From: Ceratobasidium sp. AG-K
Lineage: Eukaryota; Basidiomycota; Agaricomycetes; Cantharellales; Ceratobasidiaceae
DNA length: 64,000 nt
NCBI GenBank assembly: GCA_037039685.1
Contig: JAWNGF010000001.1
Location: 6,510,001 to 6,574,000 of the forward strand
Direction of reading: 5' to 3'
A program made the translations under genes and the position numbers. Each line of letters begins with the position of its first letter. Position 1 is the stretch's first letter. Positions 1-9,146 of this stretch are shown here, piece after piece. A model generated the notes under the pieces. The model did not search any database. It was not told the DNA's origin and saw only the letters and a list, made by a program, of their open reading frames with translations.

Positions 1-687
1 TGGGTAGGATTGGTCATTTCCAATAAAGGAATCGAAACGGATCAGGAAAAGGTCACGGCGGCTATGAATTGGAAAGCTCCCAAAAATGTCAAACAAGTTC
101 AAGAATTCCTAGGATTCGTCAATTTCTATCAAAGATTCATTCAAGACTTTGCCGGCAAAGCCAGACCTTTGTACAACCTACTTAAGAAGGATCAAAAGTG
201 GCAGTGGACAAGCAAAGAACAAGAGGCCATGAATGCACTAAAAGAAGCTCTTAAAGTGGCACCTGTAATGATGCAGCCCGATCAGAATAAGGAATTTTTC
301 CTCGAGACAGATGCGTTGGGATTTGCCACAGGAGCAGTCTTATCTCAGAAGGATGAAGAAGGGAAATTACACCCTGTAGCTTTCCTTTCTAAATCACTAA
401 ATCCGGCTGAGCAAAACTATGACATTTTCGACAAAGAACTATTAGCAATAATTAGAGCTTTTAAAGAATGGCGGCACTTACTTCAAGGCACAGAAAAAGC
501 CATTCAAGTGATAACAGATCACAAAAATTTGGAATACTTCTCATCATCCAAACAATTGAATCAACGCCAAATCTGCTGGATGAATTTCTTGGTAGACTTC
601 AACTTCCAAATCTTGTACAGGCCAGGAAGTCAAAACAAAAAAGCAGATATTCTCTCAAGGCGATATGACCTAGAACCTTTGGGGGGG
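1..687 (+). pseudogene. pol fragment of copy 2: end of RT, RNase H (upstream part)
   Basis: The open frame from the window edge encodes the end of the reverse transcriptase (connection region with FLGFVNFYQRFI) and the RNase H domain (ETDALGFATGAVLSQ, FDKELLAI, TDHKNLEYF). It is nearly identical to the matching part of the two complete pol genes. It breaks after RYDLEPLGG where copy 1 is inserted, and the reading continues at 7632. Apart from the insertion no stop or frameshift is visible, so the copy was intact when it was hit. ETDAL replaces the ETDAS of the two complete copies. Confidence 0.88.
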
Positions 688-1102
688 TGTCCCGACTTGG
701 GTCAATTAGGTATATAAAAGGTTAAGGGGTTCGACTTAAACAAGTCTTTGAACCCAAGGAGTGGTGATGAGTAAGAGGATTTGATTAGGCAAGTCCTAGT
801 GGAGAGGAGGTCAAGCCTTGTCGTTAACCAGCTTGACCTCTGGGTTTATATACATGAGGGATCAGTGCCACGTCATCATTTATCAGTGTGGGAAAGCCGA
901 GTACAACCGATGATAAGCGAGATAAGAGATATGACTCGACATTCTGGAAGTTCCGGAAGCATCACTAATATCAAATGAAAAGACAAATACGTCACATGAT
1001 ACAAATTAAGCGCCAGAGGACATTTGTACCAAAAAAGGAAAGTGTTCGGAAAAAAAGATATAAAATCAGAATTAAATGTCTGAGCTTAGTCAGCTCATGA
1101 CA
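688..1102 (-). repeat. 3' LTR of copy 1
   Basis: 415 bp, matching 7217-7631 at all but one position. On the plus strand it begins TGTCCCGACTTGGG and ends AGCTCATGACA; in the sense of the element it begins TGTCATGAGC. It directly follows the pol stop codon and the purine tract (GGAGGGGG on the minus strand, about 1106-1113). Confidence 0.95.
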
Positions 1103-1112
1103 TTACCCCCTC

Positions 1113-4100
1113 CTAAGGGCCTGGCGCGGTGGGATGGAGTTTGTGAAATTTATCAACTATTTCAGGAGCGTTCTTGAGATCTTCCTTTGACTGCCAAGAG
1201 TTGTCTGCATGAGAGTACCCTTTCCACTTAACGTAATAGTGGAGCTGGCGGCGGATTTTCTTGGAATTAAGGATCTCTTCAACCTCCCATTCTTCTTCTC
1301 CATCTTGTGTGACAATAGGGGGTGGTTGAGCGGGTTCGCGGCCGTGGGGATCAGAGTGGAATTTCTTGAGCAGCATGACATGGAAGACAGGATGAACTTT
1401 CATCGATTTTGGTAACTCCAGTCTGAAGGCGTGAGTCCCTACTTTTTCCAATACTTTGTAAGGGCCTAAAACTTTGTGAGAGAGTTTTACTGAAGGTCTG
1501 TCTGTGGATATGTTTTGATGATTAAGCCAGACTTTATCTCCAGGGTTTATCTCTTCTGGTTCTCTAGCTCCTTTATCAAAGTAATGTTTGTAGGACTGAT
1601 TTGCTAGGATGAGGGCGGCTTTGACTTCGTCGTATCCTTTCAACAGGAATTCCGCATGGGCATCAGCTTCAGGAACGGTATAGTCTGATTCTTCTCCTAT
1701 GTTCATTCTAGGGTTGAAACCTTGGCAGATTTGGAAAGGGGTTTTGCCAGTGGATGCTTGGGTTCCATTGTTGTATGCAAATTCTGCCATAGGGAGCAGG
1801 GCCACCCAGTCGTTTTGCCTATGGTTGACGAAAGCCCTGATAAAGATTTCAACGACTTGGTTTGCTCGTTCTGACTGTCCGTCTGTCCTTGGATGGTACG
1901 CCGTGCTGAAGGTAGGTTTTACATCTAACCGTTTGTACAGATGCCTAATGAACTTTGAGTTGAAAGTGGATCCTCTATCCGAGACTGTTGCTTTTGGAGT
2001 GCCGTGAAGTTTCCAAATGTTTGCAATAAAAATATTGGCTATGTCTACTGCTGTGGCCGTTGATTTGCAAGGGAGATAGTGTGCCATCTTGGAGAACCGA
2101 TCCACTACTGTTAAGATTGCGTCGTATCCTTCTGATTCTGGGAGCCCTACAATCATGTCATAGGAGATCTCTTCCCAAGGTCTTTCAGGAATATGTAAAG
2201 GGCGCAGTAATCCTGTGGGAAGTTGGTTTGATGGTTTAACTCGAATGCATGTTTCGCAGTGTGACACATAAGAGTTAACAAATTTCTTCATGGTTGGCCA
2301 GTAGTAAGTTCGGGAAACCAATTCCAATGTTCTTGCTTGTCCAGGATGCCCAGCTGTAATATTGTCATGGCGCGATTCTAATATCAGGTTTCTGATGGTT
2401 TCATCCTTGGGGACAAAGATCTTTCCTTTGAACATTAGGAGTCCTTCTCTGTATTCCCAATCTTTGACTTTTTCTCCGTTTCTCAGCTTATTGTGGGCTT
2501 CTTCTAATCTGGGATCTTCAAGATTTGCTTCTCTGATTAGATCGTTAATCTCCTGGTCAGGGGTAATAGCCGAGATGAAAATGTCTGGTTTGAGGAGGAC
2601 TTGGTTCTCTACCCCCCCCAAAGGTTCTAGGTCGTATCGCCTCGACAGAATATCTGCTTTTTTGTTTTGGCTTCCTGGCCTGTACAAGATTTGGAAGTTG
2701 AAGTCTACTAAGAAATTCATCCAGCGGATTTGGCGTTGATTCAATTGTTTGGATGATGAGAAGTATTCCAAATTCTTGTGATCTGTCACCACTTGAATGG
2801 CTTTTTCTGTGCCTTGAAGTAAGTGCCGCCATTCTTTGAAAGCTCTAATTATCGCCAATAGTTCTTTGTCGAAAATGTCGTAGTTTCGCTCAGCCGGATT
2901 TAGTGATTTAGAAAGAAAAGCTACAGGGTGTAATTTTCCTTCCTCATCCTTCTGAGATAAAACTGCTCCTGTGGCAAATCCCGACGCATCTGTCTCGAGG
3001 AAAAATTCCTTATTCTGATCAGGTTGCATCATTACAGGTGCCATTTTCAGAGCTTCTTTTAGTGCGTTCATGGCCTCTTGTTCTTTGCTTGTCCACTGCC
3101 ATTTTTGATCCTTTTTAAGCAGGTTGTACAGAGGTCTGGCTTTTCCAGCAAAGTCTTGAATGAATCTTCGATAGAAATTGACGAATCCCAGGAATTCTTG
3201 AACTTGTTTGACATTTTTGGGAGCTTTCCAATTCATAGCCGTCGTGACCTTTTCCTGATTCGTTTCGATTCCTTCATTGGAAATGACCAATCCCACCCAG
3301 TCTAGTTTGGTTTGATGGAACTTGCATTTCCTCAGTTTCGCAATCAGCTTGTGTTCCCTTAGTCTTCTTAGCACCTCTTTCACGTGTCCCGGATGATCTT
3401 CGACTCGTTTGGAAAAAACAAAGATATCATCAATGTATACGAGTACGAAAACCCCCATAATGTCCCTGAATATGCAGTTCATCAGGGACTGGAAGCTTGA
3501 TGGAGCGTTTTTGAGACCGAAGGGCGTGACTTTCCATTCGTACATGCCATATTGAGTTTTGAATGCTGTTTTCCATTCATGGCCTGATGCTATTCGGGTT
3601 TGATGGAACCCTTGTGCCAAGTCTAGAGTGGTGCCAATGACAAATCCTTCCAGGGCCCTTAACCATTGGTCCAATAGAGGTATTCCACTTGCGTTGAATT
3701 TGCATAGCGAATTCACATATCTGTAGTCAACGCAAAAGCGTAATTCGGGGTTGTTTGGATCTTCTGGGTGGGGTTTTTTGACAAATAGAACCGGGGAAGC
3801 CAAAGGAGACTTAGAAATCTGAATGTGTCCCCTTCGGATAAGGGTTTCTAGTACTTTCTTCATTTCTTTGTCTTCAGCTGGGGATGTTTTGTAAATAGGG
3901 CCATGTTTTAGTTTAGCTTCTGGTAGGAGGTCGAGTGTAATGTCAGTTGGCCTATGAGGTGGGAGTTCTTCTAATCTGGATTCGTCGAACACATCTGCAA
4001 ACTCTTTGTATTCCTCTGGTAGTGTAGTTTCTGCTGCGATCTGGAGCGTAGATGGGACATCTAGGCAGTTTTTTGAGCAGAATTCGCTTGTGTATGCAAT

Positions 4101-4511
4101 TGTCCTATTTTTCCAATTAATTTGTGGGTTATGTTTCTTGAGCCATGACATCCCAAGTACGATAGGGTGTCTTCCAATGTTTGTAACATGACATTCTATT
4201 TCGCTGGAATGTGTTCCCATGACAAGTTTAAATTTTGTATAGTGGGTGACTTTTCCAGACGAGACTTCTCGTCCGTCTATAACTCGCAGAGTCTTGGGTT
4301 TTTCGTGTTGGAAAAGGGGGAGGTTTGCCTCCTTTGCTAGGGACGGGTTGATGAAACAGGAGGTTGCGCCGCAGTCAAGAAGTGCTTGTCCAGAGAATTT
4401 TTTTGATCTGTTAACTGACTTAGAACCAGGAGCCGTAGCTAGTGGATGAGCGGTGAAATCAAGGTATAATTGGTTTTCATTCGATATTGACATGATTTCT
4501 AGTTCATCCAT
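1113..4511 (-). CDS. Pol polyprotein of copy 1 (PR-RT-RNaseH-IN-chromodomain)
   Basis: 1132-aa polyprotein of a Ty3/gypsy retrotransposon. Domains in order: aspartic protease near residue 45 (LLDCGATSCF); reverse transcriptase around 230-420 with the catalytic VYIDDIFVFS box; RNase H around 500-620 (ETDASGFATGAV, FDKELLAI); integrase zinc finger HHCC (H..H..CETC, about 740-790) and a DDE core (YDMIVG, TVSDRGSTF, HPRTDGQSERAN); and a C-terminal chromodomain (WEVEEILNSK...YYVKWKGY...SWQ). The chromodomain suggests targeting to modified histones, as known for chromoviruses. The start is the first ATG after gag, but the frame stays open upstream past the gag stop, so a -1 frameshift or reinitiation is possible. 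No disabling lesion is visible. Confidence 0.95.
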   Translation of the reverse strand: MDELEIMSISNENQLYLDFTAHPLATAPGSKSVNRSKKFSGQALLDCGATSCFINPSLAKEANLPLFQHEKPKTLRVIDGREVSSGKVTHYTKFKLVMGTHSSEIECHVTNIGRHPIVLGMSWLKKHNPQINWKNRTIAYTSEFCSKNCLDVPSTLQIAAETTLPEEYKEFADVFDESRLEELPPHRPTDITLDLLPEAKLKHGPIYKTSPAEDKEMKKVLETLIRRGHIQISKSPLASPVLFVKKPHPEDPNNPELRFCVDYRYVNSLCKFNASGIPLLDQWLRALEGFVIGTTLDLAQGFHQTRIASGHEWKTAFKTQYGMYEWKVTPFGLKNAPSSFQSLMNCIFRDIMGVFVLVYIDDIFVFSKRVEDHPGHVKEVLRRLREHKLIAKLRKCKFHQTKLDWVGLVISNEGIETNQEKVTTAMNWKAPKNVKQVQEFLGFVNFYRRFIQDFAGKARPLYNLLKKDQKWQWTSKEQEAMNALKEALKMAPVMMQPDQNKEFFLETDASGFATGAVLSQKDEEGKLHPVAFLSKSLNPAERNYDIFDKELLAIIRAFKEWRHLLQGTEKAIQVVTDHKNLEYFSSSKQLNQRQIRWMNFLVDFNFQILYRPGSQNKKADILSRRYDLEPLGGVENQVLLKPDIFISAITPDQEINDLIREANLEDPRLEEAHNKLRNGEKVKDWEYREGLLMFKGKIFVPKDETIRNLILESRHDNITAGHPGQARTLELVSRTYYWPTMKKFVNSYVSHCETCIRVKPSNQLPTGLLRPLHIPERPWEEISYDMIVGLPESEGYDAILTVVDRFSKMAHYLPCKSTATAVDIANIFIANIWKLHGTPKATVSDRGSTFNSKFIRHLYKRLDVKPTFSTAYHPRTDGQSERANQVVEIFIRAFVNHRQNDWVALLPMAEFAYNNGTQASTGKTPFQICQGFNPRMNIGEESDYTVPEADAHAEFLLKGYDEVKAALILANQSYKHYFDKGAREPEEINPGDKVWLNHQNISTDRPSVKLSHKVLGPYKVLEKVGTHAFRLELPKSMKVHPVFHVMLLKKFHSDPHGREPAQPPPIVTQDGEEEWEVEEILNSKKIRRQLHYYVKWKGYSHADNSWQSKEDLKNAPEIVDKFHKLHPTAPGP

Positions 4512-4546
4512 ATTACTAGCTAATATATCACCGAGTACTTGGCTCC

Positions 4547-5899
4547 TTAATAAGCCTCGGTGACGTCTTTTCCCGATTCGATGTCTGAGGAGATTTCTTC
4601 AATCTGAGCTTCAAACCCTGAGGCTGTATTCTTGGAGGGACAGACTCTTGCTGAGTGTCCCTTGCCGCCGCAAGTGAAGCAAATCATTGGTCCTTTTCCT
4701 TTTCCATCAATATCCATTGCATTAGGGTCCTTAGCAGGGGTGGACGGTTTGGGTGTGTGGATGGTAGGAGCATTGAGGTTACTGGTTCGGGTGTCTCTCT
4801 GAATTGCTCCAAAAGGGACATTTCCTCTTGTCCCATCATCCCAAGAAATCTGTGGAACTGGGCGGCCCTTGGCGTTTCGGGTGATGCTTGCAATTTTGCC
4901 GTATTGCACCCCTCCTGTAGGTTTTGACATAAAGACTCGATCGTTTACATTGAATCTTTGACCCAGTGAGGTGTTTGCAGTGCCTGGTGTTGTCTTGGAA
5001 GTGGTTTGTTTTGAGATACTGGTTTGGGGGCTTTGCGACTTCTTTGGTGCATTGATGGCATTCATTGTGGAGTCAATTTCCAAGGCTCTTTCGCGAACTT
5101 CGTTGAATGTTCTTGTTGCTTCGTGGGGTTTAAAGTTCTGTGACACCGTGGCCATCTTGATTTCATCCTTAAGACCGTCATAGAAATCATCACGAAGTAC
5201 TCGATCGGTGTATCCGAGTACCGATGAATAAGTGACAAAGTCTCGTAGATAATCTTGGACAGAGTTCTTCTGGACCAATTTCTTGTATAATTGCCTATAT
5301 CGGTCGATTTTGTGAACGTCACCAAACCTAGCTTGCATTTCGTTCCAGAATTCCTCCATGTCGTGTAGCCAAGTTGTTGCTCCCCTCCTTGCCGTGTCTA
5401 CATCAATTCCAGGTTGCATCCATACATAGGCAGGCCCCTTGCAATAACCCATGATATAGGTGATTTTTTGTTCTGTGGTTGCCTGGGGGGATGTGTGGTT
5501 TATGTACAGAGTACATTGCGATTTAAACTCATCGAATTTATCTACATCTCCAGAGAATTCCTCTGGTGGATGCATCTTGAGTTTGTATCCTGGGGTGGTT
5601 GTTGACGCGGTGGTAGAGGGTGTTGCACCTATGTTTGCAAGTGATTGGGATACCGCATTCATTAATTGGTGAAGGGGTGCGATTTGCGCGGTTTGATTCT
5701 GAATTGCATGAATATCTGCAATGTTATTGTCGATTCCCAATTCTAGGGTAGAGGTGATGCCATTTAAGGCATTAATGTGACCGTTAATTTTTCGCACTTC
5801 GTCTATTAAGGCATTGATTGCCTGTGCAACTACATCAGGTCCAGATGTTGCTGAAATTTGGGTAAATCCCCCTTGACCAGGTGATGGGGCTCTCGACAT
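4547..5899 (-). CDS. Gag-like protein of copy 1 with CCHC zinc knuckle
   Basis: 450-aa structural protein of the retrotransposon. The N-terminal third is low-complexity and helical. The middle (about 110-260, from YKLKMHPPEEFSGD to NEVRERALEID) is the retrotransposon gag/capsid type. A C-terminal CX2CX4HX4C knuckle (CFTCGGKGHSARVC, about 407-420) should bind RNA. Between capsid and knuckle lies a segment DRVFMSKPTGG...ISWDDGTRG that resembles a small beta-barrel; that is only an impression. The gene ends with a double stop (TAATAA) 35 bases before the pol ATG. A 90% similar protein is present in copy 3. Confidence 0.93.
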   Translation of the reverse strand: MSRAPSPGQGGFTQISATSGPDVVAQAINALIDEVRKINGHINALNGITSTLELGIDNNIADIHAIQNQTAQIAPLHQLMNAVSQSLANIGATPSTTASTTTPGYKLKMHPPEEFSGDVDKFDEFKSQCTLYINHTSPQATTEQKITYIMGYCKGPAYVWMQPGIDVDTARRGATTWLHDMEEFWNEMQARFGDVHKIDRYRQLYKKLVQKNSVQDYLRDFVTYSSVLGYTDRVLRDDFYDGLKDEIKMATVSQNFKPHEATRTFNEVRERALEIDSTMNAINAPKKSQSPQTSISKQTTSKTTPGTANTSLGQRFNVNDRVFMSKPTGGVQYGKIASITRNAKGRPVPQISWDDGTRGNVPFGAIQRDTRTSNLNAPTIHTPKPSTPAKDPNAMDIDGKGKGPMICFTCGGKGHSARVCPSKNTASGFEAQIEEISSDIESGKDVTEAY

Positions 5900-5923
5900 A
5901 TTGGAGCGGGGAAAGAGGTAGAT

Positions 5924-6175
5924 TTATTGAGATCCAAGGCCGTACAAAATGTTACGAATTCTTCTCCGAACCCTTCTATCTTTAATGACTCGCAAACTCC
6001 TCAAAAATATCAGTTCAAGATTTTCGTCCTCCAGAAACAACGCGTTGATTACTCCTAGTTCGTCGTACTGTTCGTATATGTAGTTACGACGAACGTCTTC
6101 AATAAAGAGTGTTAGGGACTCTAGTCTAAGCTGTTCCCTGTGTTGTTCCTGTGTGAGTCGAGGTCTTGGTCCCAC
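5924..6175 (-). CDS. Small basic ORF upstream of gag in copy 1 (83 codons)
   Basis: Open frame of about 83 codons between the 204-aa ORF and gag. It overlaps the end of the 204-aa ORF in another frame and stops 24 bases before the gag ATG. The product is rich in charged residues, with an acidic middle (EDENLELIF) and a basic end (RRVRRRIRNIL). It lacks an ATG near its beginning (the frame opens with GTG), so it may be reached by frameshift from the 204-aa ORF. In copy 3 the same frame is kept (17868-18119), but an early CGA codon has become TGA. I recognise no family. Confidence 0.5.
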   Translation of the reverse strand: MGPRPRLTQEQHREQLRLESLTLFIEDVRRNYIYEQYDELGVINALFLEDENLELIFLRSLRVIKDRRVRRRIRNILYGLGSQ

Positions 6176-6735
6176 TGAAAAGGATTGGGCGCGATAGAAT
6201 TAAGGTGATTTAGAAGGCGGTAATCCTGGTTAATAGGAATACGCACTTCTGTTGCGAGATGACAGTATTTTCCCTTGATTTTGTCTTTAAGGGTTTCGAT
6301 AGTGCGCCACTGTCGTTTGTTGTTGTTGATGAGGGTTTCGACCTTTCGAGTGTATTTTTCTTGGATTTTAATAAGTTGGTCGCAATTTTCGATCAACACA
6401 CGGGTTTGTTCTTGTAAGCGCTCGACTTCGATATTGGTGTCAGCTAGATTTATACTTTGGACACGATCTTGATCGGCTTGTTGCTTGTTTGTGTTGTCGA
6501 GGTTAATTTCGACGAACTCGAGCCTTGAATGGAGGGATTGATAATCGGCTTCGAGTTGATTGTGGTTTTCGTCGTTTCTGGTACGTTCGGCCCTTAAATC
6601 CTCTGCTTGTTCGACTTGATCTTCTTCTAGCACTTCAATTCGACTGTTCAATTCGTCGACTTTGGTGTCTAGATCAAGTACGAAGTCCTTGAGTCTAAAA
6701 ACTGCTTCGCAGAGGCTAAAAAATGCGGGGAACAC
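6121..6735 (-). CDS. Coiled-coil protein encoded upstream of gag in copy 1
   Basis: 204-aa ORF, the first after the 5' LTR and about 480 bases from it. The sequence is dominated by heptad-like runs (LDLDTKVDELNSRIEVLEEDQ, then repeated E/L/N/Q-rich stretches to about residue 155), predicting a long coiled coil. No zinc finger or enzyme motif is visible. A copy of equal length with scattered substitutions is present in copy 3 (18065-18679), so the frame has been maintained. Standard Ty3/gypsy elements have only gag and pol here, so this is an accessory gene or a split N-terminal gag. Function unknown. Confidence 0.75.
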   Translation of the reverse strand: MFPAFFSLCEAVFRLKDFVLDLDTKVDELNSRIEVLEEDQVEQAEDLRAERTRNDENHNQLEADYQSLHSRLEFVEINLDNTNKQQADQDRVQSINLADTNIEVERLQEQTRVLIENCDQLIKIQEKYTRKVETLINNNKRQWRTIETLKDKIKGKYCHLATEVRIPINQDYRLLNHLNSIAPNPFQWDQDLDSHRNNTGNSLD

Positions 6736-7202
6736 TTCTTAAGGTTAATTAGTTAGTACTAATTAGTTCCTTTTTAGTGCGTACTGATGGAAACGACAAG
6801 TTGATGTGGTTCTTGAAGGATGAGAGTGTTAACTTGGGTGGTGCTCCGACCACTTTCCAGTTTTGCTTGAGAGGATCTGGCTTCCTCGAGATGTTGATTT
6901 GGATGTGAAGGGTGCTAGACGCTAAGCTTTTGCTTTATATACTCCTTATCTGATCTTATCAGTTATCAACAGCCTTGGGCGGGCGTGATAGCGACAGTGT
7001 ATAACAGAGTAAGGGTGTATTTAGCTGACTAAAGCCGCTATGACCCGAAAGAGGATAACGATTGGGTTCACTGACAGCGTATAGCGACGTGGAACTACTG
7101 GTCTATATCAAGTATAGCTCTTCGTTCGTTGTACTATGCCCGTTTTCCCGTGTACGTTCTATCTACTTGATGGAAGAGCAGGGGCTTATGGCCGGTGCTT
7201 AG

Positions 7203-7214
7203 AAGGCTTGACCT
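7203..7214 (-). promoter_or_regulatory. Primer-binding site of copy 1, self-primer type
   Basis: On the minus strand AGGTCAAGCCTT starts two bases after the 5' LTR. It is the exact complement of AAGGCTTGACCT inside the same LTR (7337-7348 on this strand), which lies about 33 bp downstream of the LTR TATA box and so near the expected transcript 5' end. No TGG-type tRNA 3'-end complement is seen. The layout matches the Tf1/sushi self-priming mechanism; the mechanism itself is inferred. Confidence 0.7.
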
Positions 7215-7216
7215 AA

Positions 7217-7631
7217 TGTCCCGACTTGGGTCAATTAGGTATATAAAAGGTTAAGGGGTTCGACTTAAACAAGTCTTTGAACCCAAGGAGTGGTGATGAG
7301 TAAGAGGATTTGATTAGGCAAGTCCTAGTGGAGAGGAGGTCAAGCCTTGTCGTTAACCGGCTTGACCTCTGGGTTTATATACATGAGGGATCAGTGCCAC
7401 GTCATCATTTATCAGTGTGGGAAAGCCGAGTACAACCGATGATAAGCGAGATAAGAGATATGACTCGACATTCTGGAAGTTCCGGAAGCATCACTAATAT
7501 CAAATGAAAAGACAAATACGTCACATGATACAAATTAAGCGCCAGAGGACATTTGTACCAAAAAAGGAAAGTGTTCGGAAAAAAAGATATAAAATCAGAA
7601 TTAAATGTCTGAGCTTAGTCAGCTCATGACA
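7217..7631 (-). repeat. 5' LTR of copy 1
   Basis: 415 bp. In the sense of the element it contains TATATAAA followed by an inverted repeat AGGTCAAGCC...GGCTTGACCT, and ends GTCGGGACA. Differs from the 3' LTR at one base. A GGGGG duplication lies at its outer border with the interrupted pol of copy 2. Confidence 0.95.
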
Positions 7632-9136
7632 GGGGGGTAGAGAACCAAGTTCTCCTCAAACCAGACATTTTCATTTCGGCTATTACCCCTGACCAGGAGA
7701 TTAACGACCTAATCAGACAAGCAATCCTTGAAGATTCCAGATTAGAAGAAGCCCACAATAAGCTGAGAAACGGAGAAAAAGTCAAAGATTGGGAATACAG
7801 AGAAGGACTCCTAATGTTCAAAGGGAAGATCTTTGTCCCCAAGGATGAAACCATCAGAAACCTGATATTGGAATCGCGCCATGACAATATTACAGCTGGG
7901 CATCCTGGACAAGCAAGAACATTAGAATTGGTCTCAAGAACTTACTACTGGCCAACCATGAAGAAATTTGTCAACTCTTATGTGTCACACTGCGAAACAT
8001 GCATTCAAATTAAACCATCGAACCAACTCCCCACAGGACTACTGCGTCCTTTACATATCCCTGAGAGACCCTGGGAAGAGATCTCCTATGACATGATTGT
8101 AGGGCTCCCAGAATCAGAAGGATATGACGCAGTCTTGACAGTGGTAGATCGGTTCTCCAAGATGGCACACTATCTCCCTTGCAAATCAACGGCCACAGCA
8201 GTAGACATAGCCAATATCTTCATTGCAAACATTTGGAAACTTCACGGCACCCCAAAAGCAACAGTCTCGGATAGAGGATCCACTTTCAACTCAAAGTTCA
8301 TTAGGCATCTGTACAAACGGTTGGACGTAAAACCTACCTTCAGCACAGCCTACCATCCAAGGACAGACGGACAGTCAGAACGAGCAAACCAAGTCGTTGA
8401 AATCTTTATCAGGGCTTTTGTCAACCATAGGCAAAACGACTGGGTGGCCCTGCTTCCTATGGCAGAATTTGCTTACAACAATGGAATCCAAGCATCCACT
8501 GGCAAAACCCCTTTCCAAATCTGCCAGGGTTTCAACCCTAGAATGAACATCGGGGAAGAATCAGACTATACTGTTCCGGAAGCTGATGCCCATGCGGAAT
8601 TCCTGTTGAAAGGATACGACGAAGTCAAAGCTGCCCTCATCCTAGCAAATCAGTCCTATAAATACTACTTTGACAAAGGAGCCAAAGAACCAGAAGAGAT
8701 AAACCCGGGGGATAAAGTCTGGCTTAATCATCAGAACATTTCCACAGACAGACCCTCAGTAAAACTCTCCCACAAAGTTTTAGGCCCTTACAAAGTAATG
8801 GAAAAAGTAGGAACTCATGCCTTCAGACTGGAATTACCAAAATCAATGAAAGTTCATCCTGTCTTCCACGTCATGCTGCTCAAGAAATTCCACTCTGATC
8901 CCCACGGCCGCGAACCCGCTCAACCACCCCCCATTGTCACACAAGATGGAGAGGAAGAATGGGAAGTCGAAGAGATCCTTAATTCCAAGAAAATCCGCCG
9001 TCAACTCCACTATTACGTTAAGTGGAAAGGATACTCTCATGCAGACAACTCTTGGCAGTCAAAGGAAGATCTCAAGAACGCTCCTGAACTGGTTGATAAA
9101 TTTCACAAACTCCACCCCACTGCACCAGGCCCTTAG
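7632..9136 (+). pseudogene. pol fragment of copy 2: integrase and chromodomain
   Basis: Continuation of the pol frame cut at 687. It resumes with GVENQVLLKPD and runs through the integrase zinc finger (HPGQARTLELVSRTYYW, CETC), the DDE catalytic core and the C-terminal chromodomain to a TAG at 9134-9136. The sequence is uninterrupted and almost identical to the complete copies. It could no longer be expressed from its own promoter as part of pol because 6.9 kb of antisense element precedes it. Confidence 0.9.
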
Positions 9137-9146
9137 GAGGGGGTAA

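Larger units (their letters stand above)
688..7631 (-). mobile_element. Ty3/gypsy chromovirus copy 1, complete, nested in copy 2
   Basis: This 6944-bp element has 415-bp LTRs (688-1102 and 7217-7631) that begin and end TGTC/GACA. I find one difference between the two LTRs (A/G in AACC[A/G]GCTT), so the insertion is recent. The coding order on the minus strand is: extra ORF (204 aa), ORF (83 aa), gag (450 aa), pol (1132 aa). All four frames are open. Pol domain order is protease, RT, RNase H, integrase, chromodomain, which places it in the chromoviruses. The target is the G run in the pol gene of copy 2, with GGGGG duplicated. The primer site appears to be self-complementary rather than tRNA-like (see 7203-7214). 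Confidence 0.95.

Noticed and set aside
781..978. 65-codon frame repeated at 781, 7310, 9272, 12723 and 19258
   Set aside because: It lies wholly inside the LTRs, is antisense to the element in each case and contains the promoter and hairpin sequences; a conserved shadow of the repeat, not a gene.
2362..2739. 125-codon plus-strand frame, also at 14305-14682
   Set aside because: Antisense shadow of the integrase/RNase H part of pol; open only because pol codons leave it open.
7203..7216. tRNA-derived primer-binding site
   Set aside because: Bases after the LTR do not start with TGG and match the LTR itself better than any tRNA end I can recall.
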